The notes beneath the pieces are model-generated. The model was given only the letters and a program-made list of their open reading frames with translations, had not been told where the DNA came from and did no database searches. A program made the position numbers and the translations under genes. From Methylosinus sporium (GTDB lineage Bacteria; Pseudomonadota; Alphaproteobacteria; Rhizobiales; Beijerinckiaceae), in contig NZ_PUIV01000021.1 in NCBI RefSeq assembly GCF_003113265.1, positions 1 through 64,000 on the forward strand: a DNA stretch of 64,000 nucleotides, in the 5' to 3' direction. Positions 1 through 8,570 of the stretch are shown here, piece after piece. Each line of letters starts with the position of its first letter. Position 1 is the first letter of the stretch.

Positions 1-436
1 TCGCTCCCGCTGACGCAAGGGCGCGTTTCTCGGGTCAGGGAACGCGGGCGGGGGCCGGCTCCATCCGGGACGGCGACCCCCGTCCATGGACAGGCGGCGC
101 GTCGCCGGATCGGTGTTTCTCTCCCGTCCACAGGGAAGAGCGAGAGCCGTTCCGTGAGCCCAAGCCTTCGGAAGCGATCGGATCTTGAATGCGAAAGCCC
201 AGGATTCGCGGGTCTGAATGCGCCTCGGGACGTCGACGAGAAGGCGAAGCCGCGTTTCGGGACGCTCCGGAACCGACACATATCTCATAGCGCTGCGGCC
301 AAAGGGGCCGGAGCGTCCCGAACCGCCCCTCCCTACCCCGCCGCCGCGAGGCGCCGGGCGCTTCGGCGCGCCTTTGCGACGCGCGGCGAAAAGGCGTAAA
401 CGGGGCCCGTCGCTCACAGCCGCAGATCGCTCCGCC
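1..436. other. Intergenic region with long inverted repeat
   Basis: I see no convincing gene before the signal-peptide gene at 437. The open frames here look like non-genic GC-rich sequence: no ribosome site and no recognisable protein. The notable structure is a perfect 15-bp inverted repeat with arms at 256-270 and 308-322. The 37-base interval could form the loop of a large hairpin. The octamer TGAATGCG also occurs twice upstream of it. What lies left of base 1 is unknown. Confidence 0.6.
256..322. repeat. Perfect 15-bp inverted repeat
   Basis: Left arm TTCGGGACGCTCCGG (256-270) is the exact reverse complement of 308-322, separated by 37 bases. No T-tract follows on either strand, so this is not a standard intrinsic terminator. 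It may be a dispersed palindromic element or an mRNA-end hairpin for a gene left of the window; I cannot tell which. Confidence 0.6.
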
Positions 437-1045
437 ATGAAGACTCGCCTCTCCGCCGCTCTGGCTCTCGCTCTCTGCTGCGCCGGCGCGGCGCGCGCCC
501 AGCCGCAGGGGCAGGGCGATTGGCCCTGCCGTCAGGTGAAGGTGCAGAGCGTCGCGGTCGCGGGCGTCTGGACCGGCCCCTCGCTCGAGGGCGCGAAGGC
601 CTGGCGCGACGATTCCGCGCTCGCCGATCTCGTCGCCCGCGTCAGCGCCCGGCGCACGCCGATCGAGACCGCGCAAAAGCTCGTCTCCGACTTCGCCGCG
701 GCCGCCGGCGCTGGGCGCAAGGCGCGGCTGACGACGCTGTTCGCCGGCGTCTATGACACGCTGGAGGCCGAGCGCCGCGAGGTGCTCTCCGGGCTCGATC
801 GCTATGGCGCGAAGCAGAAGCTGCTCGCCGAAAGACTGCGCGAGGAGACGCAGGCGATGCGCGCCGAGCAGGACAAGAACCCGCAAGACGCACAAAAGAT
901 CAAGGACGCCAGCGAGGCGCTGCAATGGGATTTGCGCGTCTTCGACGAGCGGCGCCATGCGCTGTCCTATGTCTGCGAGACGCCCGCGCTGATCGAGCAG
1001 AGGCTCGGCGCTCTGGCGCGCGTCATAGAGGCGGCGATCGATTAG
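437..1045 (+). CDS. Secreted protein of unknown function
   Basis: The 202-residue product starts at ATG 437 with a clear Sec signal peptide: a Lys/Arg start, an Ala/Leu-rich core of about 15 residues and an Ala-Arg-Ala cleavage-type end near residue 21. The open frame runs upstream to 218, but those residues are Arg/Pro-rich and would bury the signal peptide, so 437 is preferred. The mature part begins with a DWPC segment, is mostly helical and charged (Glu/Arg/Lys-rich around residues 100-165) and has two cysteines that could form a disulfide. I do not recognise the family. It lies 66 bp upstream of the DUF2252 gene on the same strand, so cotranscription is possible but not shown. Confidence 0.7.
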   Translation: MKTRLSAALALALCCAGAARAQPQGQGDWPCRQVKVQSVAVAGVWTGPSLEGAKAWRDDSALADLVARVSARRTPIETAQKLVSDFAAAAGAGRKARLTTLFAGVYDTLEAERREVLSGLDRYGAKQKLLAERLREETQAMRAEQDKNPQDAQKIKDASEALQWDLRVFDERRHALSYVCETPALIEQRLGALARVIEAAID

Positions 1046-1111
1046 CGATCGGCAGGAAAGCGGCTCGTCGAGATTTCGCGCCGCTCGGCCTCGGCGCCAG
1101 GGAGAATTGCG

Positions 1112-2503
1112 ATGCAGGATCATAAAGACGCGCCTTCGCATCATCTCGTTTTCGCCGAGCGCTACGCCGCCGGCAAGGAGCGGCGGCGCTTCGTCCCGCG
1201 CGAGAGCCTCGCGGAATTCTCGCCCGTGGAGCGCGATCCCACCGCCATTCTCGCCGCGACGGACGAGGGCCGCGTCGCCTCGCTGCTGCCCATTCGCTAT
1301 GAGCGGATGGCGCAATCCTCCTTCGCCTTTCTGCGCGGCGCGGCCTCGATCATGGCGGAAGACCTCGCCGCTCTGCCGACGCCGGGCCTTTCGACGCAAT
1401 CTTGCGGCGACTGCCATTTGATGAATTTCGGCGCGCTCTTGTCGTCGGAGGGCAATGTGCTCTTCGACATAAACGATTTCGACGAGACTTTGCCCAATGT
1501 CGATTTCACCGTCGATCTGCGGCGCCTCTGCGCGAGCTTCGCTGTCGCGGCGCTGGACGCCGGGCGCTCCGACAAGCGCGCGCGGCAAGCGGCCGAGCGC
1601 GCGGCGCGCGCCTATCGGCAACATATGCGCGGCCTCTCGCGCCTGTCGCCGTTGAAGGCGTGGCGCGACCGCATCGATCTCGTCCATGTCGCGGATGGGC
1701 TGGACGAGCGGCTCGCGCGCAAATTGCGCGGCCTCGTCGCGGCGACGCGGCCCGATCGCGAGGATGATAATTTCCCGCATCTCGAATCGACGCCCATGGG
1801 CCTGCGCATAGAGGAGCGGCCTCCGCTCATCTATCACATCGGCAATGGCGGCGGCGCCGCGACGCGCTTCGACATACCCGCGACATTCGCGAGCTGCGGC
1901 GCGACGCTCACTCCGGAAGTCGTCGCGCTGCTGCGCCGCTATGCGCTGACGGATACGGCGTTCAAGGTCGTCGGCATCGGCAGCGTCGGCACATTCTGCG
2001 CCATCGGCCTCTTCGCCACCGCCGACGACGAGCCTTTGTTCCTGCAATTGAAGGAAGCGCGCCCCTCCGTGCTGGCGCGGCTCGCGCCGGAGGCCGCCGC
2101 GCAATGGAAGGACGCCGAAGGCAAGCGCGTCGTGCATGGCCAACGCGTGATGCAGGCCTCGACCGATCTCTTCCTCGGCTGGGCGAAGGACGAATCGACG
2201 GGCCGTCACTTCTATGTGCGCCATTTGAAGAATCGCCGCCTCGGCTCGGTGGCGGAGCTCTTCGAGGAGCACGCGCTCGATGATTACGCCGCGCTCTGCG
2301 GCCGCGTGCTGGCGCGCGCCCATGCGCGCTCCGCCGATCCCGCCATAATCTGCGGCTATATGGGCAAGAGCGGCGCCTTCGACGACGCGATGGCCTCTTT
2401 CGCCATGCTCTACGCCGCGCGCAACACATGCGATCACGCGGAGTTTCTGGCCTGGCGCGCGCGGGCGAAAGACGAATCCGAAGGGAGCGATAAAGGCCGA
2501 TGA
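1112..2503 (+). CDS. DUF2252 family protein
   Basis: This 463-residue protein belongs to the DUF2252 family, often compared with aminoglycoside-phosphotransferase/kinase-like folds but without an established reaction. Family signatures are visible: FAFLRGAA at residues 71-78, CGDCH at 98-102 (usually GDxH), DINDFDET at 119-126 and the following D-L-R-R-L segment. The length is full for the family. It is cytoplasmic, with no signal or membrane segment. Its stop overlaps the start of the downstream crotonase by four bases (ATGA), so the two are probably translationally coupled. Family assignment is good; function is unknown. Confidence 0.85.
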   Translation: MQDHKDAPSHHLVFAERYAAGKERRRFVPRESLAEFSPVERDPTAILAATDEGRVASLLPIRYERMAQSSFAFLRGAASIMAEDLAALPTPGLSTQSCGDCHLMNFGALLSSEGNVLFDINDFDETLPNVDFTVDLRRLCASFAVAALDAGRSDKRARQAAERAARAYRQHMRGLSRLSPLKAWRDRIDLVHVADGLDERLARKLRGLVAATRPDREDDNFPHLESTPMGLRIEERPPLIYHIGNGGGAATRFDIPATFASCGATLTPEVVALLRRYALTDTAFKVVGIGSVGTFCAIGLFATADDEPLFLQLKEARPSVLARLAPEAAAQWKDAEGKRVVHGQRVMQASTDLFLGWAKDESTGRHFYVRHLKNRRLGSVAELFEEHALDDYAALCGRVLARAHARSADPAIICGYMGKSGAFDDAMASFAMLYAARNTCDHAEFLAWRARAKDESEGSDKGR

Positions 2504-3294
2504 ATGATTCGACATCGAAGCTGCGCATCATCATCGAGGACGGCGTCGCGCGCATCCTCATCGACAACGCCGAGCGCCGCAACGCTTTCGACTTCTCCAT
2601 GTGGCGGGCGCTTCCCGATCTGCTCGCGTCGCTCGACGCGAACGAGACCGTGCGCGTCATCGTGCTGACCGGCGCGCCGAATCTGCCTTTCTGCGCCGGC
2701 GCCGATATTTCGGAATTCTCCACTGTCCGCGCGACGGCGGAAGGGGGACGCGCCTATGAGCAGGCCAATGTCGAAGCCTTCGACGCGTTGTCGCGATCGG
2801 GCAAGCCGGTGATTGCGGCGATCGCCGGCTTTTGCATGGGCGGCGGCATGGGGCTCGCGGCCGCCTGCGATCTGCGCATAGCGGCGGAGGCTTGCGTGTT
2901 CGGCATTCCGGCGGGACGGCTCGGCGTCGGCTATCCGCCGGAAGCGATGAGCTATGTCGTCGCCGCCGTCGGCCCGCAGAACGCCATGGATCTCTTCTTC
3001 ACCGCGCGGCGCATAAACGCCGATGAAGCGCGCGCCGCGGGCTTCGTCTCGCGCGTGCTGCCGAAAGACGGATTCGACGAGGCGATCATGACGATCGCGC
3101 GCGGGATCGCCGCCAATGCGCCGCTCACGCTGCGCGCCGCCAAGGCCGCGATAAGACGCGCCGCCGGCCTTCCTCACGCGCTCTCGGCGGAAGATTGCGA
3201 GAAGCTCACAGCCGCCTGTTTCGACAGCGCCGATTATGCGGAAGGCCGCACGGCTTTTCTCGAGAAGCGCGAGCCGAAATTCACTGGGAAATGA
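2500..3294 (+). CDS. Crotonase-fold protein (annotated as enoyl-CoA hydratase/isomerase)
   Basis: This 264-residue protein has the crotonase fold: an N-terminal spiral, the oxyanion-hole segment CAGADI at 65-70 and the second oxyanion-hole loop GFCMGGGMG at 110-118. The two glutamates that add water across the double bond in classical hydratases (Glu144 and Glu164 of the rat enzyme) align with Gly118 and Ala138. A standard hydratase reaction is therefore doubtful. Crotonase relatives without them do decarboxylation, hydrolysis or isomerisation of acyl-CoA thioesters. It is coupled to the DUF2252 gene by an ATGA overlap, and a dehydratase gene follows 14 bp later. Fold assignment is firm; substrate is unknown. 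Confidence 0.85.
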   Translation: MNDSTSKLRIIIEDGVARILIDNAERRNAFDFSMWRALPDLLASLDANETVRVIVLTGAPNLPFCAGADISEFSTVRATAEGGRAYEQANVEAFDALSRSGKPVIAAIAGFCMGGGMGLAAACDLRIAAEACVFGIPAGRLGVGYPPEAMSYVVAAVGPQNAMDLFFTARRINADEARAAGFVSRVLPKDGFDEAIMTIARGIAANAPLTLRAAKAAIRRAAGLPHALSAEDCEKLTAACFDSADYAEGRTAFLEKREPKFTGK

Positions 3295-3308
3295 GCTGGG
3301 GAAATGAC

Positions 3309-4292
3309 ATGAGCGCGCCGCTCACACTCGCCGATGTGGAAGCCGCAGCAGCGCGTATCGCTCCGCATGTGGAGGCGACGCCTCTGCTCGCGGCGCCGCT
3401 GCTCGACGAGGAGATCGGCTTTCGCCTTTTGGTGAAGGCGGAGAATCTTCAGCCGATCGGCGCCTTCAAGCTGCGCGGCGCCTTCAATCAAATATTGCAA
3501 TTGACGGAAGAGGAACGGCGCCGCGGAATCATCGCGGTTTCTTCCGGCAATCATGCGCAGGCCGTCGCCTTCGCCGCGCGGGCCATGGGCGTTTCCGCGA
3601 CGATCGTGATGCCGCGCGACGCGCCGCGCGTAAAGCTCGAGCGCACCAAGGCGCTGGGCGCGCGCGTCGAATTCTATGATCGGCTGAGCAATGATCGCGA
3701 CGCGCTGACGCGCCGGCTCGCCGAGCAGGAGGGCTTGCGCTTCATCCACCCTTACGACGATCCGCGCACCATCGCAGGACAAGGAACCATCGGCCTCGAG
3801 ATATTCGCGCAGACGCGAGCGAAGGACATTGCGCCGGACGCGATTATCGCGTCCTGCAGCGGCGGCGGGCTCGCCGCCGGCATTGCGCTGACCTTGCAAC
3901 TCTTCGAGCGCGCGCCACAAATATTCACAGCGGAGCCGGCGGGCTTCGACGACATGCGCCGCTCGCTCGACAGCGGCGAGCCGCAGGTGAACGCCGCGCT
4001 CACCGGCTCGATCTGCGACGCGCTGCTGGCGCCGACGCCCGGCCGCCACACTCTGCCCATTCTGCTCGCCTGCGGCGCGCAAGGGCTCGCGGCGAGCGAT
4101 GCGCAAGTCGAAACGGCGATGCGCGTCGCGGCCGAGCATTTCCGCATCGTGCTGGAGCCCGGCGGCGCCGCGGCGCTCGCCTGCGCGCTGATCGAGCGCG
4201 AGAGCTTCGCGGGAAAGACAGTGGTCGTCGTCGCCTCCGGCGGCAATGTCGATCGCGCGGATTTCGCGTCGATTCTCGATCGTTCGCGCTGA
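3309..4292 (+). CDS. PLP-dependent threonine/serine dehydratase family protein
   Basis: The 327-residue product is a fold-type II PLP enzyme of the threonine ammonia-lyase/serine racemase group, expected to deaminate threonine or serine to a 2-oxo acid. Lys54 in GAFKLRGAFN is the PLP-binding lysine. SSGNHAQ at 78-84 is the substrate/carboxylate loop, and the glycine-rich CSGGGLAAG near 183-191 grips the PLP phosphate. There is no C-terminal ACT domain, so it resembles the short TdcB/serine-racemase form rather than feedback-regulated IlvA. The start at 3309 has a GGGGAAA stretch just upstream; the in-frame codons further upstream lie inside the preceding gene. It ends 18 bp from the convergent oxyR. 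Confidence 0.85.
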   Translation: MSAPLTLADVEAAAARIAPHVEATPLLAAPLLDEEIGFRLLVKAENLQPIGAFKLRGAFNQILQLTEEERRRGIIAVSSGNHAQAVAFAARAMGVSATIVMPRDAPRVKLERTKALGARVEFYDRLSNDRDALTRRLAEQEGLRFIHPYDDPRTIAGQGTIGLEIFAQTRAKDIAPDAIIASCSGGGLAAGIALTLQLFERAPQIFTAEPAGFDDMRRSLDSGEPQVNAALTGSICDALLAPTPGRHTLPILLACGAQGLAASDAQVETAMRVAAEHFRIVLEPGGAAALACALIERESFAGKTVVVVASGGNVDRADFASILDRSR

Positions 4293-4310
4293 GGCGAGCG
4301 GCGCCGCGCG

Positions 4311-5291
4311 TCACGAATCCAGGCGCGCCGCGCCGCTCCTCCGCGCGCCGCGCGCGGGCGCTGTAAAGGTTTTCCCTTTCTCCTGCGCGGCCTCCTCCAA
4401 AAACCCCTCGAGCGCGCGGGCGAGGCGGCGGAAGGTCTCCTTGCGCGCCGAGGAGGCGCGAAAGACGAGGCCGATACGGCGGAAGGGCGCCTCACCCGAG
4501 AGCGGTCGCACCACGAGATCGAGCCCGCGCAATATTCCGGCGTCCAGCGCCATTTGCGGCAGCAGCGTCACGCCGAGCCCATTGGCCACCATTTGCGCGA
4601 GCGTATAGAGGCTCGTGCCCTGAAAGGCGACATTGCGGCGCGCGCCCTCGAGCGCGCAGGCGGCGAGCGCATGATCGCGCAGGCAATGGCCTTCCTCGAG
4701 CAGCAGCAGATCCTCGGCCGCCATATCGTCATGGCCGACCGCCGACAGGCGGCTCAGCCTGTGTCCCGGCGGGCAGACGACGACGAAAGGATCGACGCCT
4801 ATGTCGATCGTCTCCATGCCGCGCGAGGGATAGGGCAGCGCCAGCACGGCCGCGTCCAGCTCGCCGGCGTCGAGACGCGCGAGCAGAGGCTCGGTCTGCT
4901 CCTCGCGCAGATAGAGCTTCAATTCTGGAAAGGCGGAGCGCAGCCGCGGCAACACGCGCGGAAACAGAAACGGCCCTATGGTCGGGATGACGCCGAGCCG
5001 CAGCGGCCCGGACATGGGCGCCTGGGCGGCGCGCGCCAGCTCGACGATATCCTGCGCCTCGCGCAGCAGCGTGCGGGCGCGCTCGGCCAATTCGCGCCCC
5101 ACCGGCGTCGGCGAGACCTTGCGCTTGGTGCGCTCGAACAAGCGGACGCCGAGCAATTGCTCGAGCTCCAATATTCCGGCGCTGAGAGTCGATTGGCCGA
5201 CGAGACAGACCTCGGCCGCGCGGCCGAAATGCCGCTCGTCGATGACGGCGACCAGAAAACGCAGCTGCCGAAGTGTGGGCAAAACCGCCAT
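4311..5291 (-). CDS. oxyR: Hydrogen peroxide-inducible LysR-type activator OxyR
   Basis: This 326-residue LysR-type regulator has an N-terminal winged helix (residues about 5-65, with a QSTLSAGI helix) and a periplasmic-binding-protein-like sensor domain. The peroxide-sensing cysteine pair of OxyR is preserved: Cys203 and Cys212 in GHCLRDHALAAC, with the same nine-residue spacing as E. coli Cys199/Cys208. The gene diverges from ahpC-ahpF, its classic targets. A perfect 6-7-6 palindrome lies 11 bp upstream of its start. The C-terminal tail is Arg/Ala-rich and longer than usual. Identification is based on the cysteines and gene context together. Confidence 0.95.
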   Translation of the reverse strand: MAVLPTLRQLRFLVAVIDERHFGRAAEVCLVGQSTLSAGILELEQLLGVRLFERTKRKVSPTPVGRELAERARTLLREAQDIVELARAAQAPMSGPLRLGVIPTIGPFLFPRVLPRLRSAFPELKLYLREEQTEPLLARLDAGELDAAVLALPYPSRGMETIDIGVDPFVVVCPPGHRLSRLSAVGHDDMAAEDLLLLEEGHCLRDHALAACALEGARRNVAFQGTSLYTLAQMVANGLGVTLLPQMALDAGILRGLDLVVRPLSGEAPFRRIGLVFRASSARKETFRRLARALEGFLEEAAQEKGKTFTAPARGARRSGAARLDS

Positions 5292-5301
5292 CGGTCCAAT
5301 A

Positions 5302-5320
5302 TAATCGCTAAATTCGATTA
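5302..5320. promoter_or_regulatory. Probable OxyR operator in the oxyR-ahpC intergenic region
   Basis: TAATCG at 5302-5307 and CGATTA at 5315-5320 form a perfect inverted repeat around a 7-bp AT-rich spacer, matching the T-N11-A architecture of LysR-type boxes. It ends 11 bp before the oxyR start and 121 bp before the ahpC start, so it fits oxyR autoregulation and divergent activation of ahpC. A second short palindrome, ATCGAT, lies about 25 bp further toward ahpC. Binding is inferred, not shown. Confidence 0.6.
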
Positions 5321-5441
5321 GTGAAGCCGGTTTTTTTCGCTTTTATCGATGATGAAACCCCTCTAGTTTCCGCGCGTCTTCCCCGAGGGCCCACGGACGA
5401 TTTTTCTCCGGCGCGCCTTCACCATGAAGAGGAGAAATCGA

Positions 5442-6005
5442 ATGTCTCTCATCGGCTCCGAAATCAAGCCGTTCAAGGCGACCGCCTTCCACGCCGGCAA
5501 ATTCGTCGACGTCACCGAAGCCACGCTCAAGGGCAAGTGGTCGGTGTTCTTCTTCTATCCGGCCGACTTCACCTTCGTCTGCCCGACCGAGCTCGAGGAC
5601 CTCGCGACCAATTACGCCGCCTTCAAGGCGGTCGGCGTCGAGATCTACGGCGTCTCCACCGACACGCATTTCGCGCATAAGGCCTGGCACGACACCTCGC
5701 CGGCGATCGGCAAGATCGAGTACCCGCTGGTCGGCGATCCGACGCTGACGCTGAGCCGCAATTTCGACGTGCTGATCGAAGAGGCCGGCCTCGCCGACCG
5801 CGGCACTTTCGTCATCGATCCCGACGGCAAGATTCAGATCGTCGAGATCAACGCCGGCGGCGTCGGCCGCAACGCGCTCGAGCTGCTGCGCAAGATCAAG
5901 GCGGCGCAGTATGTCGCGGCGCATCCGGGCGAGGTCTGCCCGGCCAAGTGGGAAGAGGGCCAGAAGACCCTCGCTCCCTCGCTCGATCTCGTCGGCAAGA
6001 TCTGA
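5442..6005 (+). CDS. ahpC: Alkyl hydroperoxide reductase peroxiredoxin subunit AhpC
   Basis: A typical 2-Cys peroxiredoxin of 187 residues, the same length as enterobacterial AhpC. Peroxidatic Cys47 sits in DFTFVCPTE and resolving Cys166 in GEVCPAKW. It reduces hydrogen peroxide and organic hydroperoxides and is re-reduced by AhpF, encoded downstream. The start at 5442 is chosen because a strong AGGAG site (5430-5434) lies seven bases upstream; the earlier in-frame ATG at 5424 has none. The gene is divergent from oxyR and probably peroxide-inducible. Confidence 0.97.
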   Translation: MSLIGSEIKPFKATAFHAGKFVDVTEATLKGKWSVFFFYPADFTFVCPTELEDLATNYAAFKAVGVEIYGVSTDTHFAHKAWHDTSPAIGKIEYPLVGDPTLTLSRNFDVLIEEAGLADRGTFVIDPDGKIQIVEINAGGVGRNALELLRKIKAAQYVAAHPGEVCPAKWEEGQKTLAPSLDLVGKI

Positions 6006-6075
6006 TTTCGCTTCACGCCTCCGGCCGGTTCGCCGGCCGGGGGCGCTCTACCCGCCCCTCGCCCGCAGCTTCCGT

Positions 6076-6187
6076 CCCTCATCCTGAGGCGCTTTTTGCG
6101 GAACGCAAAAAGCCTCGAAGGATGCTCCAGAACGCGCTGCGGCGCACCCTTCGAGACGCCTGCTGCGCAGGCTCCTCAGGGTGAGGG
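6076..6187. repeat. Palindromic repeat element, multi-arm (copy 1)
   Basis: A complex palindrome fills most of the ahpC-ahpF gap. Outer arms CCCTCATCCTGAGG (6076-6089) and 6174-6187 pair with one mismatch. Inside are three further stems: a perfect 10-bp stem with a GAA loop at 6091-6113, an 8-bp stem CTCGAAGG (6114-6121)/CCTTCGAG (6148-6155), and GCCTGC/GCAGGC at 6159-6173. The folded RNA would look like a cloverleaf. The core CTTCGAGACG recurs in the element after metH at 37018. It probably represents a dispersed REP-type element and may attenuate or process the ahpC-ahpF message. Confidence 0.75.
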
Positions 6188-6215
6188 GATTGTTCTCGAA
6201 AATCGGGAGTCGAAG

Positions 6216-7769
6216 ATGCTGGACGCCGCTCTGAAAACACAGCTGCAGGCCTATTTCGCGCGCATCGTCACGCCCATCACGCTCCGCGCCTCGCTCGACG
6301 ACAGCGAGAAATCCACAGAGCTCGCCGAGCTGCTGCAGGAGGTCGCGAGCGTCTCGGACAATATCTCCTATGTGCGCAGCGACGATGATTCGCGCCGTCC
6401 CTCTTTCGCGATCGAGCGCCAGGGCGCCGATGTCGGCCTGCGCTTCGCCGCCATTCCGGGCGGCCACGAGTTCAACTCCTTCGTGCTGGCGCTGCTGCAT
6501 GTCGGCGGCCATCCGCCCAAGGAGGACGAGGAAACCCTTGCGCGCATAAAGGCGCTCGACGGCGAGTATCGCTTCGAGACCTATTTCTCGCTCACCTGCC
6601 AGAACTGCCCCGAGGTGGTGCAGGCGCTCGACACCATGGCGGCGCTCAATCCGCGCGTGCGCCATGTGGCGATCGACGGCGGCCTCTTCCCCGAGGAGGT
6701 GGAGGAGCGCGGCATAATGGCCGTGCCCGCCGTCTATCTGAACGGCGAGCCCTTCCAGCACGGCCGCGCGACGCTGGAGCAGATTCTCGACAAGCTCGAC
6801 GCCGGCGCCGGCGAGAAGAAGGCCGCGTCCATTTCCGCCAAGGAGCCTTTCGACGTGCTGGTGGTCGGCGGCGGCCCGGCGGGCGCCGCGGCGGCGATCT
6901 ACGCCGCGCGCAAGGGCGTGCGCACAGGCATTGTCGCCGAGCGTTTCGGCGGTCAGGTGCAGGACACGGCGGGCATAGAGAATTTCATCTCCGTTCCGCA
7001 CACGGAAGGGCCGCAAATGGCGGCCGCGCTGGAGCGTCACGTCGCGGAATATTCCGTCGATGTGATGAACGGTCAGATCGCCTCGGCGCTGGTTCCGGCG
7101 GCGGAGGCCGGCGGTCTCGCGGAGCTGAAGCTCGCCAATGGCGCGACGCTCAAATCGAAGACGATCATTCTGGCGCCGGGCGCGCGCTGGCGGCGCATCA
7201 ATGTGCCGGGCGAGACGGAATATATGACCAAGGGCGTCGCCTATTGCCCGCATTGCGACGGGCCATTGTTCAAAGGCAAGCGCGTGGCGGTGATCGGCGG
7301 CGGCAATTCCGGCGTCGAGGCGGCGATCGACCTCGCCGGCCTCGCCTCGCATGTCACCTTGCTCGAATTCGACGCGAAGCTGCGCGCCGATGGAATCTTG
7401 CAGGAGAAGCTGCGCTCGCTGCCCAATGTGACGATTCTCGTCTCGGCGCAGACGACGGAGATTCTCGGCGACGGCGCCAAGGTGACGGGCCTCGTCTATC
7501 GCGACCGCGAGAGCGAGGCGACGCGCACTGTCGAGCTGGAAGGCGTGTTCGTGCAGATCGGCCTGCTGCCGAACACCGAATGGCTCGACGGCGCCGTCAC
7601 GCTCACGCGCTATAAGGAGATCGAGATCGACCGCCGCTGCAACACATCGGCGCCGGGCGTATTCGCGGCCGGCGACGCGACGACGGTTCCTTATAAGCAA
7701 ATCGTCATCGCCATGGGCGAAGGCGCGACGGCGGCGCTGTCGGCCTTCGATCATCTGGTGAGAATGTGA
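6216..7769 (+). CDS. ahpF: Alkyl hydroperoxide reductase flavoprotein subunit AhpF
   Basis: The 517-residue flavoprotein passes electrons from NADH through FAD and two disulfides to AhpC. The N-terminal tandem thioredoxin-like domain carries Cys128-x-x-Cys131 (TCQNCPEV). Next come the FAD motif [17 protein letters not shown] near residue 215, the thioredoxin-reductase-type CPHC pair at 344/347 and an NAD(P)H Rossmann motif GGGNSG just after. The C-terminal FAD signature ([12 protein letters not shown]) is present. Length and cysteine positions match E. coli AhpF closely. The start at 6216 is preferred because upstream codons lie in the palindromic repeat. It follows ahpC by 210 bp and probably shares its oxidative-stress control. 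Confidence 0.96.
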   Translation: MLDAALKTQLQAYFARIVTPITLRASLDDSEKSTELAELLQEVASVSDNISYVRSDDDSRRPSFAIERQGADVGLRFAAIPGGHEFNSFVLALLHVGGHPPKEDEETLARIKALDGEYRFETYFSLTCQNCPEVVQALDTMAALNPRVRHVAIDGGLFPEEVEERGIMAVPAVYLNGEPFQHGRATLEQILDKLDAGAGEKKAASISAKEPFDVLVVGGGPAGAAAAIYAARKGVRTGIVAERFGGQVQDTAGIENFISVPHTEGPQMAAALERHVAEYSVDVMNGQIASALVPAAEAGGLAELKLANGATLKSKTIILAPGARWRRINVPGETEYMTKGVAYCPHCDGPLFKGKRVAVIGGGNSGVEAAIDLAGLASHVTLLEFDAKLRADGILQEKLRSLPNVTILVSAQTTEILGDGAKVTGLVYRDRESEATRTVELEGVFVQIGLLPNTEWLDGAVTLTRYKEIEIDRRCNTSAPGVFAAGDATTVPYKQIVIAMGEGATAALSAFDHLVRM

Positions 7770-7809
7770 GGATGCGCGCTGCGCGCGTCATGCGCGGAGC
7801 GTGAGCGAC

Positions 7810-7851
7810 GAAGCGATCCGGGGACTTTTCCCCTCGTCCCCGGATCGCTTC
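7810..7851. terminator. Bidirectional hairpin between convergent ahpF and FKBP genes
   Basis: GAAGCGATCCGGGGAC (7810-7825) and its exact complement (7836-7851) form a perfect 16-bp stem with a 10-base loop. It sits 41 bp after the ahpF stop and 11 bp after the convergent FKBP stop, the expected place for a shared terminator. There is no long T-tract, so termination may be Rho-assisted or the hairpin may stabilise the 3' ends. Confidence 0.6.
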
Positions 7852-7861
7852 GCTTCGCTCG

Positions 7862-8314
7862 TCAGATCTGGCCTTTGATCTCGATCAGCTCGACATCGAA
7901 GATGAGCGTGGCGTTGGGTGGAATGACGCCGCCGGCGCCGCGCGCGCCATAGCCCATCTCCGGCGGAATGACGAGCGTGCGCTTGCCGCCGACCTTCATG
8001 CCGAGAATGCCCTTGTCCCAGCCGGGAATCACCTGTCCGGCCGAGAGGCGGAACTCGAAAGGCTGGCCGCGGTCGAGCGAGCTGTCGAACTTTTTGCCCT
8101 TGGCGCCGTTCTGCGAGACCCAGCCGGTGTAATGCATCTTCAGCATCTGCCCCGGCTCCGCGCCGGAGCCGGTCCCGACTTTCGTGTCGGTGATCTTGAG
8201 ACCGTCGGCGGTCGTCGTCGTCGCGGGGCTCTGTGCGAGCGTCGGGACGGGCGCGACAACGAGCGCCAATGCGGCGAGAGCGGGCAGGACATGGAGACGG
8301 AAAGCGGCGCGCAT
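7862..8314 (-). CDS. FKBP-type peptidyl-prolyl cis-trans isomerase, exported
   Basis: The 150-residue product has a Sec signal peptide of about 27 residues ending in TLAQ, followed by a short Thr/Ala linker and one complete FKBP domain (residues about 40-150). Typical features are MHYTGW, FDSS, the VIPGWDKGI segment and [17 protein letters not shown]. It should catalyse cis-trans isomerisation of X-Pro bonds in exported proteins. The start at 8314 is chosen for its GAGGA ribosome site six bases upstream and because it gives a proper signal peptide; earlier in-frame starts would bury it. It is convergent with ahpF. Confidence 0.92.
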   Translation of the reverse strand: MRAAFRLHVLPALAALALVVAPVPTLAQSPATTTTADGLKITDTKVGTGSGAEPGQMLKMHYTGWVSQNGAKGKKFDSSLDRGQPFEFRLSAGQVIPGWDKGILGMKVGGKRTLVIPPEMGYGARGAGGVIPPNATLIFDVELIEIKGQI

Positions 8315-8570
8315 GAGAATCCTCGAGGATAAAGCGCGGCGAAGCAGCTGCGCTCGCATCGGCGAAAAACGTCGATATCGCGTCGATTTTGGCAATATCG
8401 CCGCCGCGCCGCTGTCTGCCAGCGCCGCACGCCAGTGTCAACACGAGCGGCGCGCAGGGGCTCACTCCGGCGTGCGATCGGGTCTATAAGGGCGGCGGGC
8501 GCGGGGGCGCTTACTTCGGCTTAAGGCGCGGCGCTTAAAGTCGCGGCCCTGGTCTTTTCCCGGAGCCCCC

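Noticed and set aside
35-2515. 826-codon minus-strand frame over the first two genes
   Set aside because: Arg/Ala-rich with no motif; the plus strand has a signal-peptide gene and a conserved DUF2252 protein.
6076-6187. CRISPR-like or tRNA-like array between ahpC and ahpF
   Set aside because: The stems are nested palindromes within one element, not regularly spaced identical repeats, and no tRNA consensus bases are present.
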